Assembly: GCA_947623455.1 (NCBI GenBank)
Contig: OX392536.1
Location: 30,695,465 to 30,759,464 of the forward strand
Source: Mimachlamys varia
Lineage: Eukaryota; Mollusca; Bivalvia; Pectinida; Pectinidae
Reading direction: 5' to 3'
DNA length: 64,000 nucleotides
Part shown: positions 35,501 through 43,218 of the stretch, one piece after another
Position numbering within the stretch: the first letter of the stretch is position 1
Layout of the letters: each line of letters begins with the position of its first letter
The notes under the pieces: generated by a model
Databases searched by the model: none
Told to the model about the DNA's origin: nothing
The model's input: only the letters and a program-made list of their open reading frames with translations
Position numbers and translations under genes: made by a program

Positions 35501-37124
35501 TGAGCAAAAATAAGAATGTTTTCAGTATTCTTTCCTGCTAATTTTGAAGCTATAAAAAATAATCTCCCCTTGTAACAATGTTTCCATGTAACCCTGAAAT
35601 TGTCTTTGTATAATTTCAAATAAGTACCATTCACTGATTGATACATTTTAGCTATAGTATAAATCAAAATACATAAATTGTAAAAACGTAACAAAGTGGA
35701 TCAAGCATATCAGTCCTCCGACTGTGAGAAATGCTAAGCCTAGCGACAGTTTTAATTAAGATATTTCCTCTGTAGGAAGCCATTACACTTCCCTTAGTCT
35801 GAATAATAATTAAGAAGTCTCTTTAAGAAGACCAAACATAGTGTTAGACATGCATGGAGACATTCATAACAGGTTTTTTCTTCTTTTAATAAAACACATT
35901 TTTTCAGTGTTTAAGTAAAGGTGCAATGTTGTGTACAGATCCCTTTCAACACTGAAAGGACCATCAACACTACTTAGAACCTGTAACGTCATAGCTTGAT
36001 AATCCAATAATTCCCAACCCTCTTCATCATGAGTTATACAATAACTGCCACATGGCTATTAGAATCAATACCCTACTATAGTATACGTAGTACTTATACT
36101 TCCACACTTACAATGACTGTTCTCATCTTTTACATTGGTAGAATAATTTGCCAAGGCCATTATTTAGCATGCATCAATTCATTGTAATTTCCCTTTGGCT
36201 CAGAATAAAGTGTTTGACTCTACATAAAAACATGTGGATTAGTCTGTCTTTAAAATTGCTCAATAAAGTATGGCAGACATTAAGATAGAATTTTCAGGAT
36301 AACGGTACCTTGGACTTAACTGCATTTCTCAGATATCTGTATATATACTCTCAACAAGTATTTTGCAAGTTTTCATTATTTTTTTTAAAAGAATACATGT
36401 ACGAAATATTAATGTGCTTATGACACGGTTGACACAACGACATATATTGCCATGTTCAGTCATGCATCATACAGAATTTAGCATTAAAACGTGTTTGTAC
36501 TTCAGTACCACATATATGGTAGTCATGCGTGACCATGATGGACATGATAACAGCCTTAGTCACTGAAATGTGTAGAGTCCGGAGGCATGCAATTTACATA
36601 ACATGACTGTAGGTTTTTCATAGTAGTGACCCAATATACTAGTTCTTGTCAAATCAAGACACCAACATCACTTGACAGGTGAAATCGCCAACATAGAAAT
36701 TAATGTGTGTCCCTGGCTAACGATAGACTACATATCTAGCTCAAAAATTTCAATCGATTGATTGTTTAAATGAAATCACATGAGATAAATGAAACAGAAG
36801 AGTGAGAGGACCTATCCGAATTTTGGCGTTCACGACTACGGTCAGTTTAGCGGACTTCTCAGTGAAGTTGGCAACACGACCCGAAGTGAAGTAGGCCTAC
36901 TGTAGCCAGTGTTCATGTAGGTCCTAGGCCTACAGTACAGCTTTCGTTTTGATGCGGAACCTCTTCGTCGTCTGTTCGAAGGACTTGATGCAAAAAAATA
37001 CATTTTGATTTTGAGTCAGATATATATATTAACACGAGATCAATAATAATTACTTACTACCCCACACAAGGTGGTAATGGCATAAGAGGACGATTATCCA
37101 CAGCAATGAGGTTAACCTCTGCAT
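8432..37124 (-). CDS. ADAM17/TACE-like metalloprotease, copy A (19 coding exons, 3' end not found)
   Basis: Multi-exon gene for an ADAM17 (TACE)-like sheddase, a type I membrane zinc protease that releases ectodomains of cell-surface proteins. I joined 19 exons by GT-AG sites and phase; they sum to 1869 nt, 623 codons, with no stop. Domains in order: signal peptide (1-22), prodomain (about 23-211) ending in furin site RAKR (208-211), metalloprotease with [12 protein letters not shown] (396-407) and Met-turn FIMYP (Met425), Cys-rich disintegrin-like region (about 460-540), membrane-proximal domain to 623. Landmarks resemble human ADAM17: [43 protein letters not shown]. The prodomain has no Cys after the signal peptide, so the usual cysteine switch is absent (Val168 at its place). 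The transmembrane helix and tail expected after exon 19 were not located in 1-8431; they may lie outside the window. An ADAM17-like paralogue rather than the strict orthologue is possible. Confidence 0.9.
8896..8966 (-). CDS. copy A exon 18: membrane-proximal domain
   Basis: 71 nt, codons 559-583. Encodes [20 protein letters not shown] then ICE, matching ADAM17 '[24 protein letters not shown]'. Acceptor gttgcag, donor GTGAGT. Confidence 0.9.
10162..10224 (-). CDS. copy A exon 17: disintegrin/membrane-proximal region
   Basis: 63 nt, codons 538-559. Encodes [20 protein letters not shown], matching ADAM17 'SSECPPPGNAEDDTVCLD'. Acceptor tgtgacag, donor GTAAGT, phase 2 at both ends. Confidence 0.9.
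10654..12640. mobile_element. Helitron-like element with ~325-bp tandem core, inside an older repeat
   Basis: Starts taacaagaggcccatgggcc, ends tgagacttcgtctcaggtga cctaaa. The core holds about 4.5 units of ~325 bp (landmark gtcaactagggccaacatg at about 11157, 11481, 11806, 12130). It splits a ~200-bp repeat (10558-10653 and 12641-12725), which fixes its boundaries. Confidence 0.78.
13429..13530 (-). CDS. copy A exon 16: disintegrin-like domain
   Basis: 102 nt, codons 504-538, Cys-rich: [20 protein letters not shown] and GCKQSSYC, matching ADAM17 '[30 protein letters not shown]'. The donor GTATCC is weak. Acceptor and exon start (ctacatgcag/CTACATG) contain a short direct repeat. Confidence 0.88.
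13907..14033 (-). CDS. copy A exon 15: disintegrin-like domain
   Basis: 127 nt, codons 462-504. Encodes [20 protein letters not shown] and [10 protein letters not shown], matching ADAM17 '[33 protein letters not shown]'. The preceding intron is about 6.5 kb. Acceptor ttttacag, donor GTAGGT, phase 2. Confidence 0.93.
15505..15660. repeat. two-unit tandem duplication
   Basis: agtattagggtgtcccaata ttta... with tctgggtatcat and actgatacatg occurs twice, about 70 bp apart. Confidence 0.8.
15762..15952. mobile_element. foldback MITE
   Basis: Ends gccctagtttcatctacgtt and, inverted, gccctggtttcatcaacgtt. The interior is repeatedly mirrored (ccttaacttaaaaatctcca; gcattacagaatttaagg). Confidence 0.85.
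16080..16730. repeat. two diverged copies of an unclassified repeat
   Basis: Around 16080-16250 and 16550-16700, blocks such as agggc(a/c)ataactcca, atattcttga and aaaattacatctgat recur in the same order. A poly-G tract (16427-16451) lies between them. Confidence 0.55.
16917..16990 (-). mobile_element. SINE tail fragment with ggttt microsatellite
   Basis: (ggttt)n followed by acgtccttttaacagccagg gtcat, matching the SINE tail inverted; the head is absent. Confidence 0.5.
17783..17880. repeat. ~200-bp interspersed repeat, truncated copy
   Basis: Starts gaaatgtctgtgagacataa, then jumps to the ggttacattaccac and gacgggac part. Confidence 0.65.
19015..19354. mobile_element. MITE with accgtatt...aataagccccc ends
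   Basis: Left caccgtattaacaggaataa gcccc and, inverted at the right, accgtattttaccgggaata agcccc. Two more taagccccctccct-like blocks lie inside. Confidence 0.75.
20477..20542. repeat. duplicated exon-14 donor region
   Basis: agataaccagcctgaattacctgaga and agattaccagccttacctgaga blocks lie about 42 bp apart; the second contains the real exon 14 end and donor. Confidence 0.6.
20535..20604 (-). CDS. copy A exon 14: end of protease domain
   Basis: 70 nt, codons 439-462. Encodes [20 protein letters not shown] then CFS, matching ADAM17 '[22 protein letters not shown]'. Acceptor tttcag, donor GTAAGG. A degenerate second copy of the donor region lies just downstream (20477-20502). Confidence 0.9.
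20936..21054 (-). CDS. copy A exon 13: zinc-site second half and Met-turn
   Basis: 119 nt, codons 399-438. Encodes [20 protein letters not shown] then [19 protein letters not shown]: the rest of the HExxHxxGxxH zinc site and the Met-turn (Met425), matching ADAM17 '[28 protein letters not shown]'. Acceptor atcctaag, donor GTATTT. A 44-bp minisatellite begins about 30 bp upstream of the acceptor. Confidence 0.93.
21085..21535. repeat. 44-bp minisatellite, copy A intron 12
   Basis: About ten units of catgtctaatgtcacagaca gcttaagttttatacagata aacg, ending about 30 bp from the exon 13 acceptor. Shared with copy B. Confidence 0.92.
21754..21930 (-). mobile_element. tRNA-derived SINE, copy A
   Basis: Minus-strand head ggggccattgtgaccaagtg with A-box-like and B-box-like (ggttgagagtttgatg) segments, then a conserved tail (cattaatgacccttgctgtt aataggacgt) ending in acaaacaaac. 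Shared with copy B. Confidence 0.7.
22025..22030 (-). CDS. copy A exon 12: 6-nt microexon encoding catalytic Glu-Leu
   Basis: On the gene strand the sequence reads ...caaacag AATTAG gtaagtgtg. With the G left by exon 11 and the GA that opens exon 13 it yields GAA-TTA-GGA (Glu397-Leu398-Gly399), completing [12 protein letters not shown]. The donor GTAAGTGT is near-perfect, and a T/C-rich tract (about 22061-22075) lies roughly 30-45 nt upstream. The hexamer and both sites are identical in copy B. Predicted from sequence only; no transcript seen. Confidence 0.88.
   Translation of the reverse strand, partial: N
22367..22541. mobile_element. pogo/Tigger-like MITE, copy A
   Basis: Ends cagttgaacttcgttgtctc and, inverted, cagtcaaaccttgtcatatt, flanked by TA. 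Same element in copy B. Confidence 0.7.
22598..22708 (-). CDS. copy A exon 11: metalloprotease domain up to first zinc His
   Basis: 111 nt, codons 360-397. Encodes [20 protein letters not shown] then LPSTLTVSH plus one base G. It ends at the first zinc-ligand His396; the G is the first base of the catalytic Glu codon. Donor GTATAT. Joined straight to exon 13 it would read HGHNW; with the microexon it reads HELGHNW. Confidence 0.88.
23025..23307. mobile_element. older MITE of the same TIR family, copy A
   Basis: Left end caatcttgttaatatgcaga then ggatctgaca and gtgacctttg, matching the 1.8-kb element's TIR. The right end is missing after ctcactgac. Shared with copy B (61759-62065), so it predates the duplication. 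Confidence 0.6.
23308..23655. mobile_element. copy A-specific insert with Tigger-like terminus
   Basis: On the minus strand it begins tacagtgtaccctcgttata and is followed by a mirrored block (accgccacc ... ggcggtataac). This resembles pogo/Tigger terminal sequence. Copy B has none of it. Confidence 0.45.
23699..23840 (-). CDS. copy A exon 10: metalloprotease domain
   Basis: 142 nt, codons 313-360. Encodes [20 protein letters not shown] and [15 protein letters not shown], close to ADAM17 'KVCLAHLFTYQDF..GTLGLAYVGSP...GGVCP'. Acceptor ttattccag opens onto TGGTTCGGTGAATC. The same acceptor plus exon start recurs about 13 times in the minisatellite immediately upstream (23841-24705), so acceptor choice rests on the match continuing into the coding sequence. 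Donor GTAGGT. Confidence 0.92.
23841..24705. repeat. 65-bp minisatellite made of exon-10 acceptor copies, copy A
   Basis: About 13 units plus partial ones. On the gene strand each contains ttattccag/TGGTT(T/C)GGTGAATC-like sequence, then a tttagtaagtacatg donor-like site. It abuts the true exon 10 acceptor. Confidence 0.92.
25639..25728 (-). CDS. copy A exon 9: metalloprotease domain
   Basis: 90 nt, codons 283-312. Encodes [20 protein letters not shown] and VNDMSNVLD, matching ADAM17 '[24 protein letters not shown]'. Acceptor gttgtag, donor GTAAGT, phase 0 at both ends. Confidence 0.9.
26741..26836 (-). CDS. copy A exon 8: metalloprotease domain
   Basis: 96 nt, codons 251-282. Encodes [20 protein letters not shown] and [10 protein letters not shown], matching ADAM17 '[31 protein letters not shown]'. 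Acceptor ttccacag, donor GTATGT, phase 0 at both ends. Confidence 0.92.
26880..27000. repeat. short tandem repeat next to exon 8 of copy A
   Basis: Three to four units of about 37 bp (gacatggagacttaaggatg tatgctactttact). Copy B has a single unit near 57185-57235. Confidence 0.8.
27088..28892. mobile_element. 1.8-kb TIR DNA transposon remnant in copy A intron 7
   Basis: TIRs of about 100 bp: caatctaattaaaatacaga at the left and, inverted, caatctgattaaaatacaga at the right, both continuing through ggatctgacagcgaccagta. Flanked by 10-bp direct repeats tgcaatgact (27078-27087, 28893-28902); copy B has the single-copy empty site near 57100. TSD length and long TIRs suggest a Mutator-like class, although the ORF it carries hints at piggyBac. 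Confidence 0.8.
27683..28070 (+). pseudogene. transposase N-terminal remnant (piggyBac-like, tentative)
   Basis: Two overlapping frames (27683-27868 and 27843-28070). The first is Ser/Asp-rich ([29 protein letters not shown]). The second continues acidic ([12 protein letters not shown]) and ends [20 protein letters not shown], resembling the 'PLEYFELFFTDEL' start of piggyBac transposases. A frameshift near 27860 and a stop at 28070; no DDD domain follows. The assignment rests on one short block. Confidence 0.4.
29050..29186 (-). CDS. copy A exon 7: furin site and start of protease domain
   Basis: 137 nt, codons 205-250. GPQRAKRQ holds the RAKR furin/proprotein-convertase site at 208-211. The mature protease then starts, with [20 protein letters not shown] matching ADAM17 '[20 protein letters not shown]'. 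Donor GTAAAC, phase 0. Copy B has REKR at the furin site. Confidence 0.92.
29440..30012. repeat. 49-bp minisatellite, copy A intron 6
   Basis: About 11-12 units of aggtaagtctgaggtaaacc agagtgagaaacaaggacat g. The unit length is not a multiple of three and no frame contains a stop, so three long overlapping ORFs arise. These are not genes. Confidence 0.92.
30314..31402. mobile_element. Helitron-like element with ~157-bp tandem core, copy A intron 6
   Basis: Starts aaacaagagacccagaggac, ends ccttggtccttcggaccagg tgagctaatt. About six units of ~157 bp (landmark ggttatggagaagaagtcgc). Absent in copy B, where the sequence around 53655 is continuous. Confidence 0.78.
31508..31605 (-). CDS. copy A exon 6: end of prodomain
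   Basis: 98 nt, codons 172-205. Acceptor attgttttag. Encodes [20 protein letters not shown] and an acidic/proline linker ([11 protein letters not shown]) before the furin site. The donor is non-consensus (GTAGTA; GTACTA in copy B). A 24-bp minisatellite lies about 65 nt upstream of the acceptor in transcript order. Confidence 0.83.
31675..32210. repeat. 24-bp minisatellite near exon 6, copy A
   Basis: About 20 units of agatcatctagttagatcac atat with variants. Copy B has a short, degenerate version at 53240-53395. Confidence 0.9.
32408..32508 (-). CDS. copy A exon 5: prodomain with degenerate cysteine-switch site
   Basis: 101 nt, codons 139-172. Encodes [20 protein letters not shown] and then [10 protein letters not shown]. 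The 'LWRF...MLVYKSEDI' block of ADAM17 is recognisable. Where ADAM17 has PKVCGYL this exon has DAVVGGVM: Val replaces the switch Cys, as in copy B. Donor GTAAGTC. Confidence 0.87.
32919..33007 (-). CDS. copy A exon 4: prodomain
   Basis: 89 nt, codons 109-138. Acceptor ggttcag, donor GTAAAT, ends in phase 0. Encodes the stretch [20 protein letters not shown], comparable with the ADAM17 '[25 protein letters not shown]' segment. Confidence 0.87.
33704..33831 (-). CDS. copy A exon 3: prodomain
   Basis: 128 nt, codons 66-108. Acceptor tttccag, donor GTATGT. Encodes [20 protein letters not shown] and continues to [10 protein letters not shown], matching the ADAM17 prodomain block 'FKLYLTSSTERFSQNFK...DFFTGHVVG'. 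Five base differences from copy B over 128 nt, giving Ser/Thr and Val/Ile changes. Confidence 0.87.
34030..34745. repeat. 31-bp C-rich minisatellite, copy A intron 2
   Basis: About 23 units of accccctccctcaatcaggg ccgacccaagt. Copy B has one unit at the same place (49235-49270). The proline-rich ORFs here (up to 271 aa) are repeat artefacts. Confidence 0.93.
34983..35112 (-). CDS. copy A exon 2: prodomain start
   Basis: 130 nt, codons 23-66. Acceptor tttttcag, donor GTAAGC, phases 1 to 2. Encodes [20 protein letters not shown] and a segment matching the start of the ADAM17 prodomain (human '[22 protein letters not shown]' region). Differs from copy B by only a few bases (Asp/Gly near the start). 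Confidence 0.85.
35113..37057. other. copy A intron 1, shared with copy B 47081-48868
   Basis: Unique-looking intron sequence aligned across the whole length with the inverse of copy B intron 1 after its insertion. A ~70-aa ORF is present in both copies (35476-35694 minus; 48290-48502 plus, [14 protein letters not shown]); the likeness follows from the duplication and is not evidence of a gene. Confidence 0.6.
37058..37124 (-). CDS. copy A exon 1: signal peptide
   Basis: Codons 1-22. The start [20 protein letters not shown] is a short N-terminus followed by a hydrophobic core, typical of a secretory signal. The ATG is the first in frame with the downstream exons and is conserved in copy B. 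Donor is GTAAGTAA, phase 1. An A/T-rich TATA-like stretch (around 37240-37250) lies about 120 nt upstream; no promoter can be proven. Confidence 0.8.
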
Positions 37125-37506
37125 TCTGTCAAAATTCTCGAATGCCTTGGCCGCGCCTGAGTCAACCGGATGTTTGGTTGTTTTGACCCAAATTGAGTAT
37201 CTATCAGAGTCAGATATGGGATGAGCAATATTGGTATTTTTTATAAATACGGTATAACATCTCAATATATTCAAATCAGGCTATTGATAATTGTTTTCTA
37301 TTAACACATTATTTCATATTTCTTTCTTTCTTCAAGAAGATATTCTCTTAAAAGACACAAAAATGATAATCTGAACAGTTTTCATATTCTTATACGAGTT
37401 ATCTCTCTTGATCTACTTCCATCAATAATTCAATCGTTGATCGTATGAGATTATCAACCTTTTCCATTCATTAACTCATTTTTGCACTTAAATAGGCGTA
37501 AGCGCA

Positions 37507-37855
37507 AATTTTCCTGACTTCGTTTATGGGTGGATTTTGACAATTTTTTGTCATTTGGTACAGAAATATACAAGGTTTCCTCTCATAATATTTATTATAT
37601 TTTCCGTTTTGTATTTATGGAGCTATACAGAATTATCTACACTGCTAATTTCCGTGTGACGCCATTTCTCTATTTAACGTTACCAAAATGACGTCAAAAT
37701 GGCGTCTCGAAAATTGGATGTTGTAAATAAATTATGATTTCTCTAATTATACATAACGGAAAACAGTGAAAATATTATGAGATGAAACAGGAAACAATTC
37801 TCTATAAGTACACAAAATTTCATTAAAAATGATCCATAAACAAAGTCAGGAAAAT
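37507..37855. mobile_element. foldback MITE at edge of spacer
   Basis: Ends attttcctgacttcgtttat and ataaacaaagtcaggaaaat are inverted repeats. The interior shows further mirrored blocks (tccgttttgta / ataacggaaaa; tgacgccatt / aatggcgtct). Its left end coincides with the end of arm A. Confidence 0.65.
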
Positions 37856-38346
37856 TCATTGAAAAAAGTTGGAAATACAAAGAATATATAGCAAAATAAA
37901 AAAAAATGAAAGACTTATGGCACGTAACTGTATATATATATATAGCACGGACTTATAAAGCAATTACAGTTACATGTGTCACATATACATCCCAGGCCCT
38001 GTTTAATGAGATACGATTGGCTAAGAGTGGGGTTTCCTAATATATCTATCACTAGGTCCACTACTTTAGTACGGATGTTAATATAGTTTGGATATAAGTT
38101 CAATCAAAATGGTAATCTGATTTGACGTTAAGCATGAATTATAACTAATTTGAAATATCATATGTTTATTATTCATCATTATATTTACGGACTTAGATTA
38201 GATTTAAATCCCTGTTATAATACATTATTTGTATTGACTGTATAAGTATATCATATACTTTGAATAATATTATCATTTCAACTAGATCATGATTATTTTC
38301 AGACACCATATTTACCTTTGATATGATTTTGTAACCGGCTTTTGTT

Positions 38347-38415
38347 ACATATTTAACTGTATTAAAAAGCTGGGACGTATTATACGTCCCTGCTTTTTAA
38401 TACAGTTAAATATGT
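38347..38415. repeat. perfect 69-bp hairpin
   Basis: Arms acatatttaactgtattaaa and tttaatacagttaaatatgt flank a second short palindrome gggacgta/tacgtccc. Probably a small MITE; cruciform-prone. Confidence 0.8.
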
Positions 38416-38557
38416 TTTTGCCACATATACGTCCATGTAAAAAGTAGGTTTATACAAACCATGTGGATATAACAGAAACTTTACATCACGTACATTTTTG
38501 GAGTTCCGTGGTATCATTTACTATTTATATTATAATAAGAGTGTACACATAAATATT

Positions 38558-39330
38558 TACAGTCTACACTGACATTCACTCGATAACCATCGCACTGAAA
38601 ACTAGAATTATTTAAGGATTAACCTTTGATTTTGTTTAGTTTATGAGATCATAAATCCAATGGAGCACGAGGTAAATTGCGTAAACGTAAAACCATTGGA
38701 TTTATGATCTCATAAACTAAACAAAATCAAAGGTTAATTCTTATATTTACAGTATTTTCCTGTAAATGGTTCATAATTTTTCTGTTCAATTTAGCCCCAT
38801 CTGCAGACATTATTTCATTTCAAAACTTACAAACGTGAAAACAGTTCAATAAATGTAACAGCATGAAATTTGCATAAGGGGTAGCTTCTCCCCCATGTCA
38901 ATTGTTGATGACGTCAACAATACTTGAGAAAGTATACTTGAGAACGTGCAAAAATTCTATGACGTCGACAACAATACATGTGGGCGGAGCTATGCAAATT
39001 ATCCCGTTCGAATCACAATTGTATGACGTCATTAACAATTGGCATGGGCGGAGCTAGCTACGGCTTGTGCAAACTTCATGCGGTTACATTTATTGAACCG
39101 TTTTCACGTTTGTAAGTTTTGAAATGAAATATATGTCCGCAGATGGGGCTAAATTGAACAGAAAAGTTATGACCCATTTACAGAAAAATACTGTAAATAT
39201 AAGGATTAACCTTTGTTTGTGTTTAGTTTATGAGATCATAAATCCAATGGAGCAGTCGGTAAATTTACCTCGTGCTCCATTGGATTTATGATCTCATAAA
39301 CTAAACAAAAGCAAAGGTTAATCCTCAATT
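38558..39330. mobile_element. nested palindromic element with CRE-like sites
   Basis: Two hairpins with arms of about 50 bp (38622-38735 and 39203-39325; shared arm sequence includes tagtttatgagatcataaat) bracket a larger inverted repeat: 38750-38880 mirrors 39070-39200, shared block cccatctgcagaca / tgtccgcagatgggg. The centre carries three tgacgtc motifs. A partial copy lies at 60725-61222. Confidence 0.75.
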
Positions 39331-40324
39331 ATGCTTGTGAAAGTAAACACTCTAAATAAAGCCGAGTCGAACTAATCAAAATATGGTTATGTGAATAAAA
39401 ATTCTATGGGCAATAAAAAAAAATAAATAAAAAAATAAAAATCGATATCTCGTCTTTTGAAAAACGTTTCCTAGTATATATTAATGCATATATGTATATC
39501 AGACAAAAAGGTTTGTAGGTGAGATGAGAACTTTATTAAAAAGAAAATGTTGTAAAAAAATCAACATATCTTTTGGTCGACTAGTTTGGCGGGTGACTTT
39601 CATCTTACATTGCTTTACTAATGCCAATGTCGACTCCTATTTTGATTTTGAGAGTTTTACGTCCTCATACATGGCCTTACGACCTTCGGTGGACGATGTA
39701 CGTATGGTCACTGATAAGGCGGGGTATGTTCATGGTAGGGTGCTGGCCTGGGTGTATGCTATGTGAGATTTCGTGTCAGATAGAGAACAAAAGGATTTTA
39801 TTACTGGTAAACTATAGTCTGTACCAGTTACCGTATACGCAGTCAAAATGAGGTTCAATCCTTATTTGTTACACGTTTTTACACTTAAGTGAAAAAGACC
39901 CCAAAGAGCCAATAAGTACTTTTAAACTCAAGTGAAAAAGATTTCCTCTTAAATGAAAAAAAAATATTTGCGCTTACGCCTATTTAAGTGCAAAAATGAG
40001 TTAATGAATGGAAAAGGATGATAATCTCATACGATCAACGATTGATTGATGGAAGTGGATCAAGAGAGATAACTCGTATAAGAATATGAAAACTGTTCAG
40101 GTTATCATTTTTGTGTCTTTTAAAGAAAAGCTTCTTGAAAAAAAAAAGAAATATGAAATAATATGTTAATAGAAAACAATTATCAATCAGCTAATTTGAA
40201 TATATTTTGAGATGTTATACCGTATTTATAAAAAATACCAATATTGCTCATCCCATATCTGACTCTGATAGATGGTCAATTTGGGTAAAAAAAACCAAAC
40301 AGCTGGTTGACTCGGGCGCGGCAA

Positions 40325-40542
40325 CCCGCCTTTGATGCTAAATGTCAACCCGCAGGGGGTGGTAACCCGCGAGGCGAGGATAGAAAGACACGCCCATAAA
40401 TTAAGTACCGCCTACAGCACTCTGTATCAGTGTATAGTGTATACGTACGTAGCTGCCAATCATCCCCGCAGCTCATTAATATTCATTACTCTCCTCGCGG
40501 ATTACCTCTTCTCGCTGGTTGACATTAAGACTCCACTTGCGG
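40325..40542. mobile_element. MITE in copy B upstream region
   Basis: Inverted ends share aatgtcaaccCgc and gaggtaa(c/t)ccgcgagg blocks. Copy A lacks it: A reads gcgcggccaaggcattcg straight through. It ends 26 bp before the ATG of copy B, so it displaces the ancestral 5' flank or leader. Confidence 0.7.
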
Positions 40543-40568
40543 CAAAGGGATTCGAGAATTTTGACAGA

Positions 40569-40635
40569 ATGCAGAGGTTAACCTCATTGCTGTGGACAAT
40601 CGTCCTCTTTTGCCATTACCACCTTGTGTGGGGTA
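40569..40635 (+). CDS. copy B exon 1: signal peptide
   Basis: 67 nt, start [20 protein letters not shown], donor GTAAGTAA. Matches copy A exon 1 except for Ile/Thr and Leu/Phe. A longer in-frame ORF begins at 40332, inside the upstream MITE, so that start is not credible. Intron 1 is about 8.2 kb against 1.9 kb in copy A. Confidence 0.78.
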
Positions 40636-43142
40636 GTAAGTAATCATAAATGATCTAATGTTAATATATCTGACTCAAAATTAAAATGGAATGGTTTGCA
40701 ACAAGTCTATGGAACGAATCCGGGAATTTTCGTACTGGATCGTTTTCGTACCGGGAATTTTCGTACCAAAACGATTTCGTACCTGGGAATTTTCGTACTG
40801 AATGTTTTTTTTTCCGCTCCGGAAAAGCTTGAATTGCTACCAATGTCATGATATCTGAACTATTTGAAAGCCTAAACCTAACAGGAAATGATCTTCCCAT
40901 GGTATTGCTAATAATTATGATGACTTTATTAATCTATTAGACGTCTATGCGATTTGTAACAAAGAAATCAGTTTTTCACTCCCACGGTTCATTTAAATAT
41001 TACGTCTCTGTTGCTGGCTGACCTAATCTCGTGTATACATACATCCATGCCATACCTCTCTGTGATTGACACTCGTATACGGATCGCGGAATTCCTGACA
41101 TGGTGTACTTTGCTGTTCAAATTTGATTATATAATCAACGATAACCAAATACACTGATTTTGATTTCAATGTTATATTACCTTAAATATGTGCATAAACC
41201 AAAAAACTTGACCAATTTGTCGGTTGGAATTATTAATTCGTAATTACAGTGAAAATCCGCCACCTGGATATGATAATGTTATTTACGAGTTACTTCCCCT
41301 GATTGTCACTAAAGTTGTGACATAACTATATACTGAATCTTAATATTTTTGTACTGAGTATACATTTTTTAATGAGACATTATCAGAACCTGCATAATGT
41401 ACTTATGAATTGACAAAACACTTGATTTATTGAAAATAACATTTGTACTTTTCTATGGCGAGCAAAAGTTCGTGGTTTTATAATTACGTTCTTTGTGCTT
41501 CACACATCTTTATACACTGTAGCAGGGACACATACGTCCTTGACTGTAGGTTCACATTTTTGTTTTAACGAAACTTTACCATAACCTGTATATATATATT
41601 GTGTACATAGCAATTGACACAATGTAAGTTATTTAGTAGAAATAACACTTATATTATTTCTCTGGTGTGCAAAAACCTTTATGGTGTACATTACTGTAAT
41701 TATGTGTGGCCCTTTATACATAGGTCACTGTCAACATACATGTAATTATATTTACATTCAGTATGCTTGACAGCATTGGCGAAAATTGTATTCATTTCTC
41801 ATAACAACAGTAGCCTCATCACATGCAAACAGCGTGTAGTAATACCTTGAAAAATAGTTGTAGTCCCTGAACAGTATAAATGATTATGATTTTTTAAAGT
41901 AAAATGTTTAAAATTAAAAAAAAGATTAATTATAAACAATCCCATGAAAATACAGTGACAATAGATACTGACATGTTTAGATAAAATGTTAACAAATACA
42001 AGCGTTCTGTACGGCACCGGAAGTTACCCTGTCGTCTACTATCCGCCGTCAGGCCATCAGAATGGTTCTCTTACCCGCGTTATTGTAAATAAACACGATA
42101 CATGTAATATGTAGATACATTCAATATTGTAACAGTCCTCTTAAAGTTTCGAACATAAAAAATCACTCCAAAAATCTCACAGAATAAATGTTATAGATGG
42201 AACTTCATTTTGTTTCGGTTGTTGTTATGACGTTGCTAAGACCGTGTCACGAATTGTGTAACACTTTCCCACGAAAACGGCTGTTCTCTCTCCGACGTCA
42301 TAATGTAAATATAAGGAATGAAATTTATTTTTTCAACATTCATGAGGTCATAACAACATTGGCTTTCTGGACATTTTTACCATGAATCGCTAACGCGATT
42401 CATGGAATATGTCCAGAAGCCAATGTTGTTATGACCTCATGAATGTTGAAAAAATAAATTTCATTCCTTAATTCCCTGCTTTGTAAATGAACTTGATAAT
42501 TGATAATTAGGCCTAGAGATGTAAGTGAATACATATATTTGCATGTATCATTATTTTGCTCCACCTTGGTAAAGATATCGTAATAGGCTGTCATTCTTTT
42601 GATTAGTTATGAAAGGACTCGCACAACTAAATCATTTACTATATGTTATTACCAAACCTTTTAGTTAATAACTTTCATATTTGAAGTACAGTACTAGTGA
42701 CAACTGTTTAGATTCACAGATACTTACCTTACAAAGGCTATAAAACATGTTTTCATGGATGTTTACTGGCATACCGGGCTGTCACAGTGTCCAGAAGTTG
42801 ACAACCGAAAGTTTACAGGCAAAACCGGTGACCCTAAACAGAAACACCCCCATACTATTTGACCTTGTCTAAGTCCACACACATACATGGAAACATTGTA
42901 AAAGTATACATTTTTCAAAAGTTAAGTATCTCAACATTTCATTCATGCAAAAATCTGTCATCAGTTCCTCATTAAACTTCCTCAGTGGCCCAGTAATGAG
43001 CTGGAACTAATTTTACATAGGGACTACAAACGTATGAAATACATTTTGATTGGATGATTTAGTTGTGCAAGTCCTAAAGCATGTGATAATGCCACAGACT
43101 AATATTATATCTATCTACATTTGTAAGTTCGTGATAATGCAT

Positions 43143-43218
<76 letters not shown>

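Larger units (their letters stand above)
21085..37512 (-). repeat. arm A of large inverted duplication
   Basis: Exons, introns and shared repeats read on the minus strand here correspond to 39963-64000 on the plus strand. The outer limit of the match lies beyond the window's right edge. At the spacer side the match ends near 37512, at gcgtaagcgcaaatt (mirrored at about 39965). Confidence 0.9.
37513..39962. other. spacer between the inverted arms, rich in palindromes
   Basis: About 2.45 kb between the two arms and part of the 3.4 kb between the two start codons. It is not shared with the arms, apart from a partial element copy at 60725-61222. It holds a foldback element (37507-37855), a perfect small hairpin (38347-38415) and a nested palindromic element (38558-39330). 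A bidirectional promoter could lie here or within the arms, but no core promoter can be assigned. ORFs at 39524-39851 show no family resemblance. Confidence 0.75.

Noticed and set aside
35476..35694. ~70-aa ORF shared between copy A and copy B intron 1 (also 48194-48502).
   Set aside because: Conservation is explained by the duplication; no splice context, family resemblance or frame-specific conservation seen.
39524..39851. Two overlapping ORFs (76-80 aa) in the spacer.
   Set aside because: No similarity recognised, no splice or promoter evidence; likely chance.
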